From NCBI GenBank assembly GCA_017646885.1, contig JAGCLR010000099.1, forward strand, positions 1 through 10,610: DNA of 10,610 nt, read 5' to 3'. Under the pieces are notes generated by a model. The model was not told the DNA's origin, searched no databases, and saw nothing but the letters and a program-made list of their open reading frames with translations. Shown here piece after piece: positions 1 to 5,336 of the stretch. A program made the translations under genes and the position numbers. Source of the DNA: Methanobrevibacter sp. (GTDB taxonomy: Archaea; Methanobacteriota; Methanobacteria; Methanobacteriales; Methanobacteriaceae). The first letter of the stretch is position 1. The number at the start of each line of letters is the position of its first letter.

Positions 1-411
1 AATCAATGAAATGTTACTTAACAAATAAGTTTAAGAAATTATACAATTCTATATTCTTTTAATATTTTTTAAACATTTTCTAATTTTACTATTTTTTAAT
101 TTATTTTTCATTAATTTTCATAATTTTTTCATATCTTTTTAATATTTTTTTATATTTTTGTATTAATTTTTTGAATTTTTAACTCCTTTTAAATTGGATA
201 TTTTTTCGATTTTTTTAATATTTTTCTTTTAATCTTTGATTTTTTCAATATTTTTTATTGTTTTTTCTTTTTGTATAATATTTTTTAATGAATTTTTGAT
301 TATTTTTATATTTTTTGTTAAGATTTGATTTGAAAAATTATCTATATTTTTTATAAATTATTAAAAGAAATATGTAAATGATTTTAAATTTTAAGCATTT
401 TTATCGATATA
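1..411. other. Gene-free, T-rich spacer upstream of the histone gene
   Basis: No credible reading frame is visible on either strand. The + strand is dominated by T-runs broken by ATA, with at least eight copies of ATATTTTT (at about 62, 142, 198, 218, 248, 278, 308 and 344). The left part may be the 3' region of a gene outside the window, since T-runs act as transcription terminators in archaea. The right part leads into the histone promoter. The sequence alone does not tell whether the tracts have a role in termination, curvature or regulation. Confidence 0.6.
218..337 (+). repeat. Four 30-bp-spaced ATATTTTT tracts
   Basis: ATATTTTT begins at 218, 248, 278 and 308, giving three exact 30-base intervals; a further copy at 344 is out of step by 6. 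Only the tract is conserved; the rest of each 30-base unit is T-rich but different. Spacing near three helical turns would place the tracts on the same DNA face, so intrinsic curvature or a phased protein-binding array is possible. It may also be chance in low-complexity sequence. Confidence 0.45.
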
Positions 412-420
412 TTTATATAT
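412..420 (+). promoter_or_regulatory. Box A (TATA) promoter of the histone gene
   Basis: TTTATATAT fits the methanogen box A consensus. Initiation about 25 bases downstream would fall near 437-445 and give a short leader of about 20-28 bases carrying the GAGGTG ribosome binding site at 453-458. No GC-rich BRE is seen upstream; the flank is AT-rich. Confidence 0.65.
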
Positions 421-464
421 TAAAAAATATACAATTAATATTATAAAAATTTGAGGTGTTAAAT

Positions 465-662
465 ATGGAATTACCACTCGCTCCTATCGGAAGAATCTTG
501 AAAAATGCTGGTGCTGAAAGAGTAGCTGATGCAGCTAAAGCAGAATTAGCTGAAGCAATCGAAGAATACGGAAACGAAATTGCTCAAAAAGCAGTTAACT
601 TTGCACGCCACGCAGGTAGAAAAACTGTAAAAGCTGAAGACATTAAATTAGCAATCAAATAG
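465..662 (+). CDS. Archaeal histone, HMf-type
   Basis: This is a 65-residue single histone fold that dimerises and wraps DNA into archaeal nucleosomes. The N-terminus [11 protein letters not shown], the AGAERV segment (residues 15-20) and the C-terminal block [17 protein letters not shown] (47-63) are diagnostic of the HMf family. The expected three-helix fold spans nearly the whole protein. It ends in LAIK and lacks the short basic tail (RRFKK) of HMfB, so it is slightly shorter than the type protein. The ATG at 465 is chosen because GAGGTG lies at 453-458. An in-frame GTG at 456 sits inside that ribosome binding site and would add three non-conserved residues. The gene appears monocistronic, with its own box A at 412 and terminator-like hairpins at 683 and 770. 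The family assignment is near certain; which paralogue it is cannot be told. Confidence 0.96.
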   Translation: MELPLAPIGRILKNAGAERVADAAKAELAEAIEEYGNEIAQKAVNFARHAGRKTVKAEDIKLAIK

Positions 663-682
663 GATTGCCCTTTAATATTTTC

Positions 683-726
683 GGATTAGATCTAGATTTA
701 AGTAATCCCTTTACTTTTATCTTTTT
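683..726 (+). terminator. Hairpin plus T-rich terminator after the histone gene
   Basis: GGATTA at 683-688 pairs with TAATCC at 703-708 around a 14-base loop containing the palindrome ATCTAGAT. T-rich sequence (709-726) follows. It lies 20 bases after the histone stop codon. The stem is short, so the T-rich stretch may matter more than the hairpin. Confidence 0.5.
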
Positions 727-769
727 ATGCCTTTGTACGAACTCTTTTATTTTTTATTTTTAGAGCTTT

Positions 770-802
770 AATATTAGATATTGCATCTAATATTTTCTTT
801 TT
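770..802 (+). terminator. Second hairpin terminator after the histone gene
   Basis: AATATTAGAT at 770-779 pairs perfectly with ATCTAATATT at 785-794 around the 5-base loop ATTGC. It is followed by a T-run interrupted by one C (793-802). The geometry is that of an intrinsic terminator, though the stem is almost all A-T. It may back up the element at 683 or isolate the histone unit from the box A at 824. Confidence 0.5.
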
Positions 803-823
803 AATACTATTTTTCTAATAACA

Positions 824-832
824 TTTATATAC
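824..832 (+). promoter_or_regulatory. Box A (TATA) element inside the histone-L7Ae spacer
   Basis: TTTATATAC closely matches box A. Initiation would be expected near 850-858, just where a run of hairpins begins. It could drive a non-coding RNA ending at about 1090 or a long leader for L7Ae. No coding frame with a ribosome binding site follows within 400 bases. Confidence 0.4.
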
Positions 833-852
833 TATAAATAATATATTTTATT

Positions 853-1090
853 ATGTCTAGTTCTCTAGAATTTATTTCATTAATACTAAATTGAAAAATT
901 TTATATTATTAGCTGATTTTACTAAAACTAATAATATTCATTGAAAATATTAAACTAGAATAAAAACTTTTTACTTTTATTTTAGGCTTTATTATTTAGT
1001 GATGTGGATATAATATTTAGAGTTATAGATTAAAACTTTAAATCTGTAATTATAATTGAATACATTTAGCTCGTTTGGGCTAACTTTTTA
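853..1090 (+). ncRNA. Candidate structured non-coding RNA
   Basis: The stretch holds five consecutive hairpins: TCTAG/CTAGA (856-860 with 865-869); ATATTATTAG/CTAATAATAT (903-912 with 928-937, plus an inner TTTT/AAAA); an 11-pair stem 955-965 with 975-985; a 9-pair stem 1023-1031 with 1041-1049; and TTAGCTC/GGGCTAA (1066-1072 with 1077-1083) followed by CTTTTTATT. Three of the stems contain a G-T pairing that would be G-U in a + strand RNA but a C-A mismatch in a - strand RNA, which favours + strand transcription. A box A lies about 25 bases upstream. The sequence is so AT-rich that one 10-pair stem is expected by chance, so this is a candidate only. I recognise no known RNA family. A long L7Ae leader is the alternative. 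Confidence 0.33.
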
Positions 1091-1092
1091 TT
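1066..1092 (+). terminator. GC-richer hairpin with T-run in the histone-L7Ae spacer
   Basis: TTAGCTC (1066-1072) pairs with GGGCTAA (1077-1083) through seven pairs, one of them T-G, around the loop GTTT. CTTTTTATT follows. This is the most GC-rich point of the spacer and has terminator geometry. Its 3' arm overlaps by two bases the larger inverted repeat that starts at 1082, so the two structures may compete. Confidence 0.45.
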
Positions 1093-1150
1093 ATGATATT
1101 ATATTTAATAAGATTTCATGATTAATCTTAGGTATCATATTTAAAAAGTT
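1082..1150 (+). repeat. Long imperfect inverted repeat upstream of L7Ae
   Basis: Three perfect segments nest: AACTTTTTA (1082-1090) with TAAAAAGTT (1142-1150); TATGATA (1092-1098) with TATCATA (1133-1139); and TAAGATT (1109-1115) with AATCTTA (1124-1130). They give 23 pairs, with a 10-base bulge on the left arm. It could be a leader stem or a protein-binding palindrome. Confidence 0.5.
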
Positions 1151-1176
1151 TTATCTATAATTAAAGAATTTAAATT

Positions 1177-1225
1177 TTTAAATTGATTGATTAAATGATT
1201 ATTACGCTTGATTGGTCAATTTAAA
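1177..1225 (+). repeat. Perfect 10-base inverted repeat
   Basis: TTTAAATTGA (1177-1186) is the exact reverse complement of TCAATTTAAA (1216-1225), with a 29-base spacer rich in TGATT motifs. It may form a stem in an L7Ae leader or mark a dyad site. The role is unknown. Confidence 0.4.
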
Positions 1226-1228
1226 TTT

Positions 1229-1262
1229 GATATTTGATTATTTTAATGGATATTTGATTATT
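1229..1262 (+). repeat. 14-base direct repeat at 20-base period
   Basis: GATATTTGATTATT occurs at 1229-1242 and again at 1249-1262. The 20-base period is close to two helical turns, so the copies face the same side of the DNA. They lie just upstream of the likely L7Ae promoter and are plausible operator half-sites. Low-complexity duplication is the alternative. Confidence 0.5.
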
Positions 1263-1270
1263 CTTACTGA

Positions 1271-1280
1271 TTTTTTATAG
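1271..1280 (+). promoter_or_regulatory. Possible weak TATA element of the L7Ae operon
   Basis: TTTTTTATAG is the nearest TATA-like sequence to L7Ae. Initiation about 25 bases on would be near 1300, which would cut off part of the kink-turn-like element at 1289-1323. A start further upstream is therefore equally possible. It is a poor match to box A. Confidence 0.25.
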
Positions 1281-1288
1281 TAATTTTA

Positions 1289-1323
1289 TTTTGCCGATGG
1301 ATGGCAAAAAGCCAGATGAAAAA
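1289..1323 (+). promoter_or_regulatory. Kink-turn-like element in the L7Ae leader
   Basis: TGGC (1302-1305) pairs with GCCA (1311-1314) around an AAAAA loop. Directly outside this stem lie GA at 1300-1301 and GA at 1315-1316, positioned for the tandem sheared G-A pairs of a kink-turn. They are preceded by a three-base bulge ATG (1297-1299). The other (canonical) stem is weak: G1296-T1317 and C1295-G1318, two mismatches, then TTT/AAA. The element ends against the ribosome binding site GGAGGT (1324-1329). A competing hairpin TTTTGCC/GGCAAAA (1289-1295 with 1303-1309) uses the same bases. L7Ae is a kink-turn-binding protein, and autoregulation through its own leader is known in other archaea, so feedback control is inferred. 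Confidence 0.4.
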
Positions 1324-1336
1324 GGAGGTAAATTAT

Positions 1337-1705
1337 ATGGCAAACATTTATGTAAAATTTGACACACCTGAAGAAATCGCTAACAAAGCAGAAGAAGCTT
1401 TAGAAGTAGCACAAAATACTGGTAAAGTAGCAAAAGGAACTAACGAAGTAACTAAATTTATCGAAAGAGGAAACGCAGCTTTAGTCGTTATCGCTGAAGA
1501 TGTAGATCCTGCTGAAATCGTTGCTCACATTCCTGTTCTCGCTGAAGAAAAAGAAATTCCTTACGTATACTTAGCAACCAAAGACAAAGTTGGTGCAGCT
1601 GCTGGTTTAAGTGTTGGAACTGCTTCCGCTTGTATTGTAGATGCTGGAGATGCTGCTGACTTAGTAGCAGAAGTTGTTGAAAAAGTTGCAGAACTTAAAG
1701 AATAA
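1337..1705 (+). CDS. rpl7ae: Ribosomal protein L7Ae (eL8), kink-turn-binding protein
   Basis: This 122-residue protein has the usual length for archaeal L7Ae. It is a large-subunit ribosomal protein and the core kink-turn binder of box C/D and H/ACA RNPs and archaeal RNase P. The RNA-contact signature [13 protein letters not shown] is at residues 33-45, with N36, E37 and K40 the expected kink-turn contacts, and the second recognition loop LSVGTASA is at 91-98. The start at 1337 is set by a strong GGAGGT at 1324-1329. An in-frame ATG at 1301 would add twelve residues that read through that site and are not part of the family. The gene heads the conserved L7Ae-S28e-L24e-Ndk-aIF5B cluster. Its leader carries a kink-turn-like structure, which suggests autoregulation. 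The identity is secure. Confidence 0.97.
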   Translation: MANIYVKFDTPEEIANKAEEALEVAQNTGKVAKGTNEVTKFIERGNAALVVIAEDVDPAEIVAHIPVLAEEKEIPYVYLATKDKVGAAAGLSVGTASACIVDAGDAADLVAEVVEKVAELKE

Positions 1706-1718
1706 GTATTGCGCCTTA

Positions 1719-1734
1719 GAAGATACATATCTTC
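1719..1734 (+). other. Intergenic hairpin between L7Ae and S28e
   Basis: GAAGAT (1719-1724) pairs with ATCTTC (1729-1734) around ACAT, 14 bases after the L7Ae stop codon. There is no T-run after it, so it is unlikely to terminate. It may be an mRNA processing or stability element within the operon. Confidence 0.4.
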
Positions 1735-1756
1735 AAAATAATTAATAGGTGATAAT

Positions 1757-1963
1757 ATGGAAGAAGGAAGTCCAGCAGAAGTTATTGAAGTTCTAAACAG
1801 AACTGGTATGACTGGAGAAATCATGCAAGTAAAATGCAGAATTCTCGATGGAATAGACAAAGGAAGAATTTTAACAAGAAATATCATGGGCCCTGTACGT
1901 GAAGGCGATATTTTAATGTTACTCGACACAATCAGAGAAGCTAAGGAGATCAGAACTCCTTAA
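1757..1963 (+). CDS. rps28e: Ribosomal protein S28e (eS28)
   Basis: This 68-residue small-subunit protein has an OB-fold (S1-like) core and binds near the mRNA exit region of the 30S subunit. The family motifs are clear: the [14 protein letters not shown] segment (residues 17-30) and the nearly invariant C-terminal [12 protein letters not shown] block (42-53). Its length is normal for archaea. The ATG is preceded by AGGTGAT at 1747-1753, an extended match to the 3' end of 16S rRNA. It follows L7Ae by 51 bases and precedes L24e by 48, as expected in the conserved cluster. The stop codon lies inside a seven-pair hairpin. Confidence 0.96.
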   Translation: MEEGSPAEVIEVLNRTGMTGEIMQVKCRILDGIDKGRILTRNIMGPVREGDILMLLDTIREAKEIRTP

Positions 1964-1978
1964 TAACTTAGGTTATTA
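1961..1978 (+). other. Hairpin overlapping the S28e stop codon
   Basis: TAATAAC (1961-1967, beginning with the stop codon) pairs with GTTATTA (1972-1978) around TTAG. No T-run follows directly, so attenuation or transcript processing is more likely than full termination. It is one of several such hairpins in the window. Confidence 0.45.
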
Positions 1979-2011
1979 TGAGCTTATCTTACTTAAAGAA
2001 GGTGTTTTAAC

Positions 2012-2173
2012 ATGAGAACTTGTTCATTCTGTGGTAAAGAAATAGAAGAAGGTACCGGTAAAATGTACGTTAAGAAAGACGGATCCATCTATTTCTTCTG
2101 TAGTAGTAAATGTGAAAAAAATATGATCAAACTTGGTAGAGTACCAAGAAAAGTTAAATGGGTTAAACAATGA
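2012..2173 (+). CDS. rpl24e: Ribosomal protein L24e (eL24)
   Basis: This 53-residue zinc-ribbon protein of the large subunit is found by translating the short frame between S28e and Ndk. It starts [20 protein letters not shown] and has the family C4 zinc site: C4 and C7 (CSFC) with C30 and C34 (CSSKC). A basic tail [12 protein letters not shown] follows. The KMYV and [10 protein letters not shown] blocks are typical. The ribosome binding site AAGGTG lies at 1999-2004, seven bases before the ATG. The stop codon TGA overlaps the Ndk start in the sequence ATGA, implying translational coupling. The order S28e-L24e-Ndk is conserved in euryarchaea. Confidence is high despite the small size. Confidence 0.95.
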   Translation: MRTCSFCGKEIEEGTGKMYVKKDGSIYFFCSSKCEKNMIKLGRVPRKVKWVKQ

Positions 2174-2622
2174 TTGAAAGAAGCTTTGTAATGATGAAAC
2201 CTGATGCGGTATCTAGACGTTTAATGGGTCAAGTTTTAAGCCGTTTTGAAGCTAAAGGTCTTAAAATCGTAGCTATGAAATTAAGACAAATCGATGAAGA
2301 CTTAGCAAAAGAACATTATGGAGAACACGCTGAAAAACCATTTTTCAACGGTTTAGTGGAATACATCACTTCCGCTCCAGCTTTAACCATGGTTATTGAA
2401 GGAGACGATGCTATTTCCGTAATCAGAAAAATGGTAGGAGCAACCAATCCTAAAGAAGCAGATGTTGGAACCATTAGAGGAGATTTCGGTATGGATACTG
2501 GAAGAAACATTATCCACGCATCCGATGCACCTGAATCTGCTAAAAGAGAAATTGCTCTTTTCTTCGATGAAGAAGAAATTTGTGATTATTCCATGTCTGA
2601 TAACGCTTGGATTTACGAATAG
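2170..2622 (+). CDS. ndk: Nucleoside diphosphate kinase
   Basis: This 150-residue enzyme transfers the gamma-phosphate between nucleoside triphosphates and diphosphates through a phosphohistidine, balancing NTP and dNTP pools in the cytoplasm. The N-terminal [12 protein letters not shown] block, the TIRGDFG motif (residues 101-107) and the active-site signature [16 protein letters not shown] are all present, with catalytic His116. The length is that of a normal Ndk subunit (about 150 residues). The ATG at 2170 overlaps the L24e stop by four bases, and no strong ribosome binding site is seen, so reinitiation after L24e is likely. Its place between ribosomal proteins and aIF5B is the usual archaeal one, perhaps linking GTP supply to translation. 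A six-pair hairpin covers its stop codon. Confidence 0.97.
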   Translation: MIERSFVMMKPDAVSRRLMGQVLSRFEAKGLKIVAMKLRQIDEDLAKEHYGEHAEKPFFNGLVEYITSAPALTMVIEGDDAISVIRKMVGATNPKEADVGTIRGDFGMDTGRNIIHASDAPESAKREIALFFDEEEICDYSMSDNAWIYE

Positions 2623-2638
2623 ACTCGTTATTGTCTAT
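2619..2638 (+). other. Hairpin overlapping the Ndk stop codon
   Basis: ATAGAC (2619-2624, containing the TAG stop) pairs with GTCTAT (2633-2638) around an 8-base loop. No T-run follows directly. It may separate Ndk from aIF5B expression, in the same way as the hairpin at S28e. Confidence 0.4.
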
Positions 2639-2697
2639 AATCGATCAAAATTATTATTGTTTGAATTTATGAATTATTTAGTTGTGAGTGGAGTTAT

Positions 2698-4488
2698 ATG
2701 AAGATTAGATCCCCAATTGTATCTGTTTTAGGTCATGTAGACCATGGTAAAACTACCCTTTTGGATTATATCAGAGGAAGTACTGTAGCCGATAGGGAAG
2801 CTGGAGGTATTACCCAGCACATCGGAGCTACTGAAATACCAATAGATACAATTAATGAAATTTGCGGCGATTTTATAGCCAGATTATCAATTAAGGATAC
2901 AATTCCTGGTTTGTTTTTTGTAGACACTCCTGGGCATGCTGCATTTACATCACTTCGTAAACGTGGTGGAGCTTTAGCGGATTTGGCTATTTTAATTGTT
3001 GACATCAATGAAGGTTTCAAGCCTCAAACCTATGAGGCAATCAATATATTGAAAATGTATAAAACTCCATTTATCGTTGTAGCAAATAAGATTGACAGAA
3101 TCTTTGGATGGGATATTCATGAAGGAGCTTCCTTTATGGAAAGTTTCAAACAGCAAGCTCCAAGAGTTCAAACCGATTTGGATTTGAAAATCTATGAGCT
3201 CATTGGAAAGTTGCATGAGGAAGGATTCCAGTCTGAAAGATTCGACAGAGTCACTGACTTTGCAAGCCAAATTACAATCATTCCAATCTGTGCAAAATCA
3301 GGTGAAGGTATCATTGAGCTTATTGCAATGTTGCTTGGTCTTGCTCAGGAATACTTGACTGAACAATTGGAAATCCATGAAGATGCTCCTGCAAAAGGAA
3401 CTGTATTGGAAGTCAAGGAAGAAACCGGTCTTGGAGTGACCGTTGATAGCATTATCTACGATGGTGTGCTCCGTGATGGTGATGAAATCGCTTTAATGGA
3501 TGCAAACAATGTTGTAAAAACCAAAATCAGATCTATATTAAGGCCTCTCCCTCTTGAAGAGATGAGAGATTCCAAGAAGAAATTCAAAAAGGTTGATGAG
3601 GTTGTTGCAGCAGCAGGTATCAAGATAGCTGCTCCAAATCTTGATGATGTCGTTTCAGGCTCTCCTCTTAGAGTGTTGAATGAGGACGAGGATGTTGAAG
3701 CGGAATTGTTAAGGGAATTGGAGGACATTACCGTTGATACTGATGATGAAGGTTTATTCGTTAAGGCAGACACTTTAGGTTCCCTTGAAGCTGTTGTTCA
3801 TTTGCTTAAGGAAATGGAAATTCCAATCAGGTCTGCAGAAATCGGTGATGTAAACAAAAGGGATGTGATTGATGCATCCATTGCTAAGGATGAAAACATC
3901 GAGCATGGTGTAATCATTGCATTTAATGTAAAGGTACATCCTAAAGCGCTTGACGATTTAAATAATTCTGGCGTTAAGCTCTTCCAAGGTGATGTAATCT
4001 ATCAGATCACTGAAGATTATGAGGCTTGGGTCCAAGAGAGAAAAGAGGCTCAGAAAAAGCAATGGCTTGATGCAATCATCAAACCGGCTAAATTCATGAT
4101 TATTCCAAAACTCATATTCAGGCAAAGCAAACCTGCCATTTGCGGTATTGAAGTTGAAGCAGGAACCGTTAAGCAAGGGTATGCTTTAATGAATGCAAAT
4201 GGAGACTATGTAGGTACCATTGCAAGTATGGAAGATAAAGGTGAGACCTTGACTGCAATTTCCAGAGGTCAAAGGGTTGCTATGGCTATCAATGATGCTG
4301 TAGCTGGAAAGGACTTTGAAGAGGGAGATACATTATATGTAGACATTCCTGAAAAGCATTATAAGATCTTGGAAAGAGAGTTTAAGGATAAATTGAATGA
4401 AGACGAATTCATGGCTCTTGATGAAATCCTTGAAATCAAACGTAGAAAAGACAAGGATTGGGGTAAATTCGGTCTCTTTGAATATTAA
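2698..4488 (+). CDS. infB: Translation initiation factor aIF5B
   Basis: This 596-residue GTPase is the archaeal counterpart of eIF5B/bacterial IF2 and promotes initiator-tRNA placement and ribosomal subunit joining. The G-domain motifs are all visible: G1 GHVDHGKT (12-19), switch [10 protein letters not shown] (36-44), G3 DTPGH (76-80), G4 NKID (130-133) and G5 CAKSGEG (198-204). A beta-barrel domain II follows (about 232-330). Domain III begins around [13 protein letters not shown] (355-367), and the C-terminal barrel that contacts the initiator tRNA is at about 460-596. Length is typical of archaea, which lack the long N-terminal extension of eukaryotes. No intein interrupts it, although inteins occur in some archaeal homologues. 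The start is set by family alignment and GGAG at 2690-2693. It lies 75 bases after Ndk. Confidence 0.97.
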   Translation: MKIRSPIVSVLGHVDHGKTTLLDYIRGSTVADREAGGITQHIGATEIPIDTINEICGDFIARLSIKDTIPGLFFVDTPGHAAFTSLRKRGGALADLAILIVDINEGFKPQTYEAINILKMYKTPFIVVANKIDRIFGWDIHEGASFMESFKQQAPRVQTDLDLKIYELIGKLHEEGFQSERFDRVTDFASQITIIPICAKSGEGIIELIAMLLGLAQEYLTEQLEIHEDAPAKGTVLEVKEETGLGVTVDSIIYDGVLRDGDEIALMDANNVVKTKIRSILRPLPLEEMRDSKKKFKKVDEVVAAAGIKIAAPNLDDVVSGSPLRVLNEDEDVEAELLRELEDITVDTDDEGLFVKADTLGSLEAVVHLLKEMEIPIRSAEIGDVNKRDVIDASIAKDENIEHGVIIAFNVKVHPKALDDLNNSGVKLFQGDVIYQITEDYEAWVQERKEAQKKQWLDAIIKPAKFMIIPKLIFRQSKPAICGIEVEAGTVKQGYALMNANGDYVGTIASMEDKGETLTAISRGQRVAMAINDAVAGKDFEEGDTLYVDIPEKHYKILEREFKDKLNEDEFMALDEILEIKRRKDKDWGKFGLFEY

Positions 4489-4507
4489 TGATTCAATGGA
4501 ATTCATT
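4487..4507 (+). other. Hairpin overlapping the aIF5B stop codon
   Basis: AATGATTC (4487-4494) pairs with GAATTCATT (4499-4507) through eight pairs with one bulged T at 4502, around the loop AATG. The stem begins on the last two bases of the stop codon. There is no T-run, so termination here is uncertain. Confidence 0.35.
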
Positions 4508-4571
4508 TGACAATATGATTTGATGAAAATTTCACATATGTTTAAGATTATAGAATAAATACTAGAGATTA

Positions 4572-4608
4572 GGAAAGATTAAATTCCGAAAAATAAAAGG
4601 AGGAATTT
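4572..4608 (+). promoter_or_regulatory. Candidate leader switch masking the S6e ribosome binding site
   Basis: AAATTCC (4581-4587) is complementary to GGAATTT (4602-4608), a perfect seven-pair stem that buries the last GG of the AGGAGG ribosome binding site (4598-4603). The TTCC part (4584-4587) can instead pair with GGAA at 4572-4575, leaving the site free. The two folds are mutually exclusive, the layout of a translational switch. No sensor domain is evident, and the stems are short enough to be accidental. Confidence 0.3.
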
Positions 4609-4610
4609 TA

Positions 4611-4997
4611 TTGGCATTTAAAATTGTTGTATCTGAAAAAGAATTAAGTTATCAATTAGAAGTTGATGATGCAAAACAATTAAACGGTTTAAAAATCGGA
4701 GAAGAATTCGATGGTCAAATCGTTGGTTTAGATGGCTACACTTTAAAAATCACTGGTGGTAGTGACAAAAACGGTTTCGCTATGAAAAAAGACGTTGATG
4801 GTCCTAGAAGAATCAAAAGTCTTTTAACCGGTGGAGTAGGCTACAGACCTAAAGGCGATGGTGTTAAAAGAAGAAAAACCGTCAGAGGAAACACTATCTC
4901 TGAAGACATTGTTTTAATTAACACTGTTGTTACCAAAGCAGGTAGCAAATCCATATCTGATATCTTAAATCCTGAAGAAGAGGAAGCAGAAGAATAA
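4611..4997 (+). CDS. rps6e: Ribosomal protein S6e (eS6)
   Basis: This 128-residue small-subunit protein corresponds to the compact archaeal form that lacks the long phosphorylated tail of eukaryotic S6. The diagnostic motifs are ITGGSDKNGFAMKKDV (residues 47-62) and GYRPKGDGVKRRKTVRGN (77-94). The GFAM tetrad has Ala where Pro is common. Translation starts at a TTG, supported by a strong AGGAGG at 4598-4603, seven bases away, and by the MAFKIVVS beginning. The last residues are acidic (PEEEEAEE), similar to the S24e tail in this window. It stands 122 bases after aIF5B, so it may have its own promoter, but I see no convincing box A there. Possible masking of its ribosome binding site is described separately. 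Confidence 0.95.
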   Translation: MAFKIVVSEKELSYQLEVDDAKQLNGLKIGEEFDGQIVGLDGYTLKITGGSDKNGFAMKKDVDGPRRIKSLLTGGVGYRPKGDGVKRRKTVRGNTISEDIVLINTVVTKAGSKSISDILNPEEEEAEE

Positions 4998-5004
4998 TCA
5001 GATA

Positions 5005-5080
5005 AATGAAAAATAGGAATTAATGAAATTAATTTTTTTAAATTAATTTTTCATTATTATTTTTCTATTTTATTTAAATT
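5005..5080 (+). terminator. Hairpin and T-rich terminator after S6e
   Basis: AATGAAAAAT (5005-5014) is the exact reverse complement of ATTTTTCATT (5046-5055). Inside, AAATTAATTT occurs twice (5026-5035 and 5040-5049); this palindromic unit can form a ten-pair hairpin with a four-base loop, in competition with part of the outer stem. T-rich sequence follows to about 5080. It is the first strong terminator-like region after the L7Ae-to-S6e block. Confidence 0.5.
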
Positions 5081-5143
5081 CATATTATATTTTATTATTT
5101 AAAATTAGTTTATTTCAAAATTAGAGTATTAAATCATGTTTAT

Positions 5144-5217
5144 ATTAATATTGAATTATAAATATGATTTCAATTTAGAAAAAAACCGTTTATTCATAAG
5201 TATGATTCAATATTAAT
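5144..5217 (+). repeat. 17-base inverted repeat in the S6e-aIF2 gamma spacer
   Basis: ATTAATATTGAATTATA (5144-5160) pairs with TATGATTCAATATTAAT (5201-5217) in 17 pairs, one of them a T-G that is good in a + strand RNA. Inside, ATGA (5164-5167) can also pair with TCAT (5194-5197). The 40-base loop contains an A-run and CCG. It may be a leader hairpin or part of the ATTCAATA repeat family that follows. Nothing coding is seen in this 340-base spacer. Confidence 0.5.
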
Positions 5218-5290
5218 TATAAATCTTATTCAATAACATTTAATAATTAATTTAAAATTATTTCATGAGAAATATTATTCAATAATATTT
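5205..5290 (+). repeat. ATTCAATA repeats with a 21-base near-palindrome upstream of aIF2 gamma
   Basis: Positions 5221-5241 and 5270-5290 match at 19 of 21 bases, 49 bases apart. The second copy is a perfect inverted repeat, AAATATTATT, then C, then AATAATATTT. The first copy differs by A to C at base 5 and T to C at base 17. The shared core ATTCAATA also occurs at 5205-5212, and inverted (TATTGAAT) at 5149-5156. The near-palindrome ends 46 bases before the aIF2 gamma start, a position that suits an operator or promoter-flanking dyad. No regulator can be named. Confidence 0.55.
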
Positions 5291-5336
5291 ATTAATTAAT
5301 CAATTTATTTATTTAAAAAAATTAAAGGTGTAATCT

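Noticed and set aside
456..464. GTG at 456 as the histone start
   Set aside because: The GTG lies inside the GAGGTG ribosome binding site; HMf-type histones begin at the MELP sequence encoded from 465.
727..896. Mini-frames of about 14 and 13 codons at 727 and 854
   Set aside because: They have no ribosome binding site and no recognisable peptide, and overlap terminator or hairpin sequence.
1301..1336. In-frame ATG at 1301 as the L7Ae start
   Set aside because: It would translate the strong GGAGGT ribosome binding site and add twelve residues not seen in the family, and it has no ribosome binding site of its own.
663..1336. Hidden tRNA or rRNA gene in the long spacer
   Set aside because: No GGTTCGAATCC-like T-arm, CCA end or GC-rich acceptor stem is visible; archaeal tRNAs would stand out as GC-rich islands in this sequence.
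1561..1929. Minus-strand open frame across L7Ae and S28e
   Set aside because: It is antisense to two clear ribosomal protein genes, with low-complexity Ser/Ala/Thr content typical of shadow frames. The same holds for the other minus-strand frames, including 10069-10302 opposite argH.
2462..2701. Open frame of 79 codons spanning the end of Ndk
   Set aside because: It is out of frame with Ndk and overlaps its active-site region, has no ribosome binding site and resembles no family; a shadow of Ndk.
2698..4488. Intein in aIF5B
   Set aside because: G1 to G5 and the later domains are contiguous and the length is normal, so no insertion is present.
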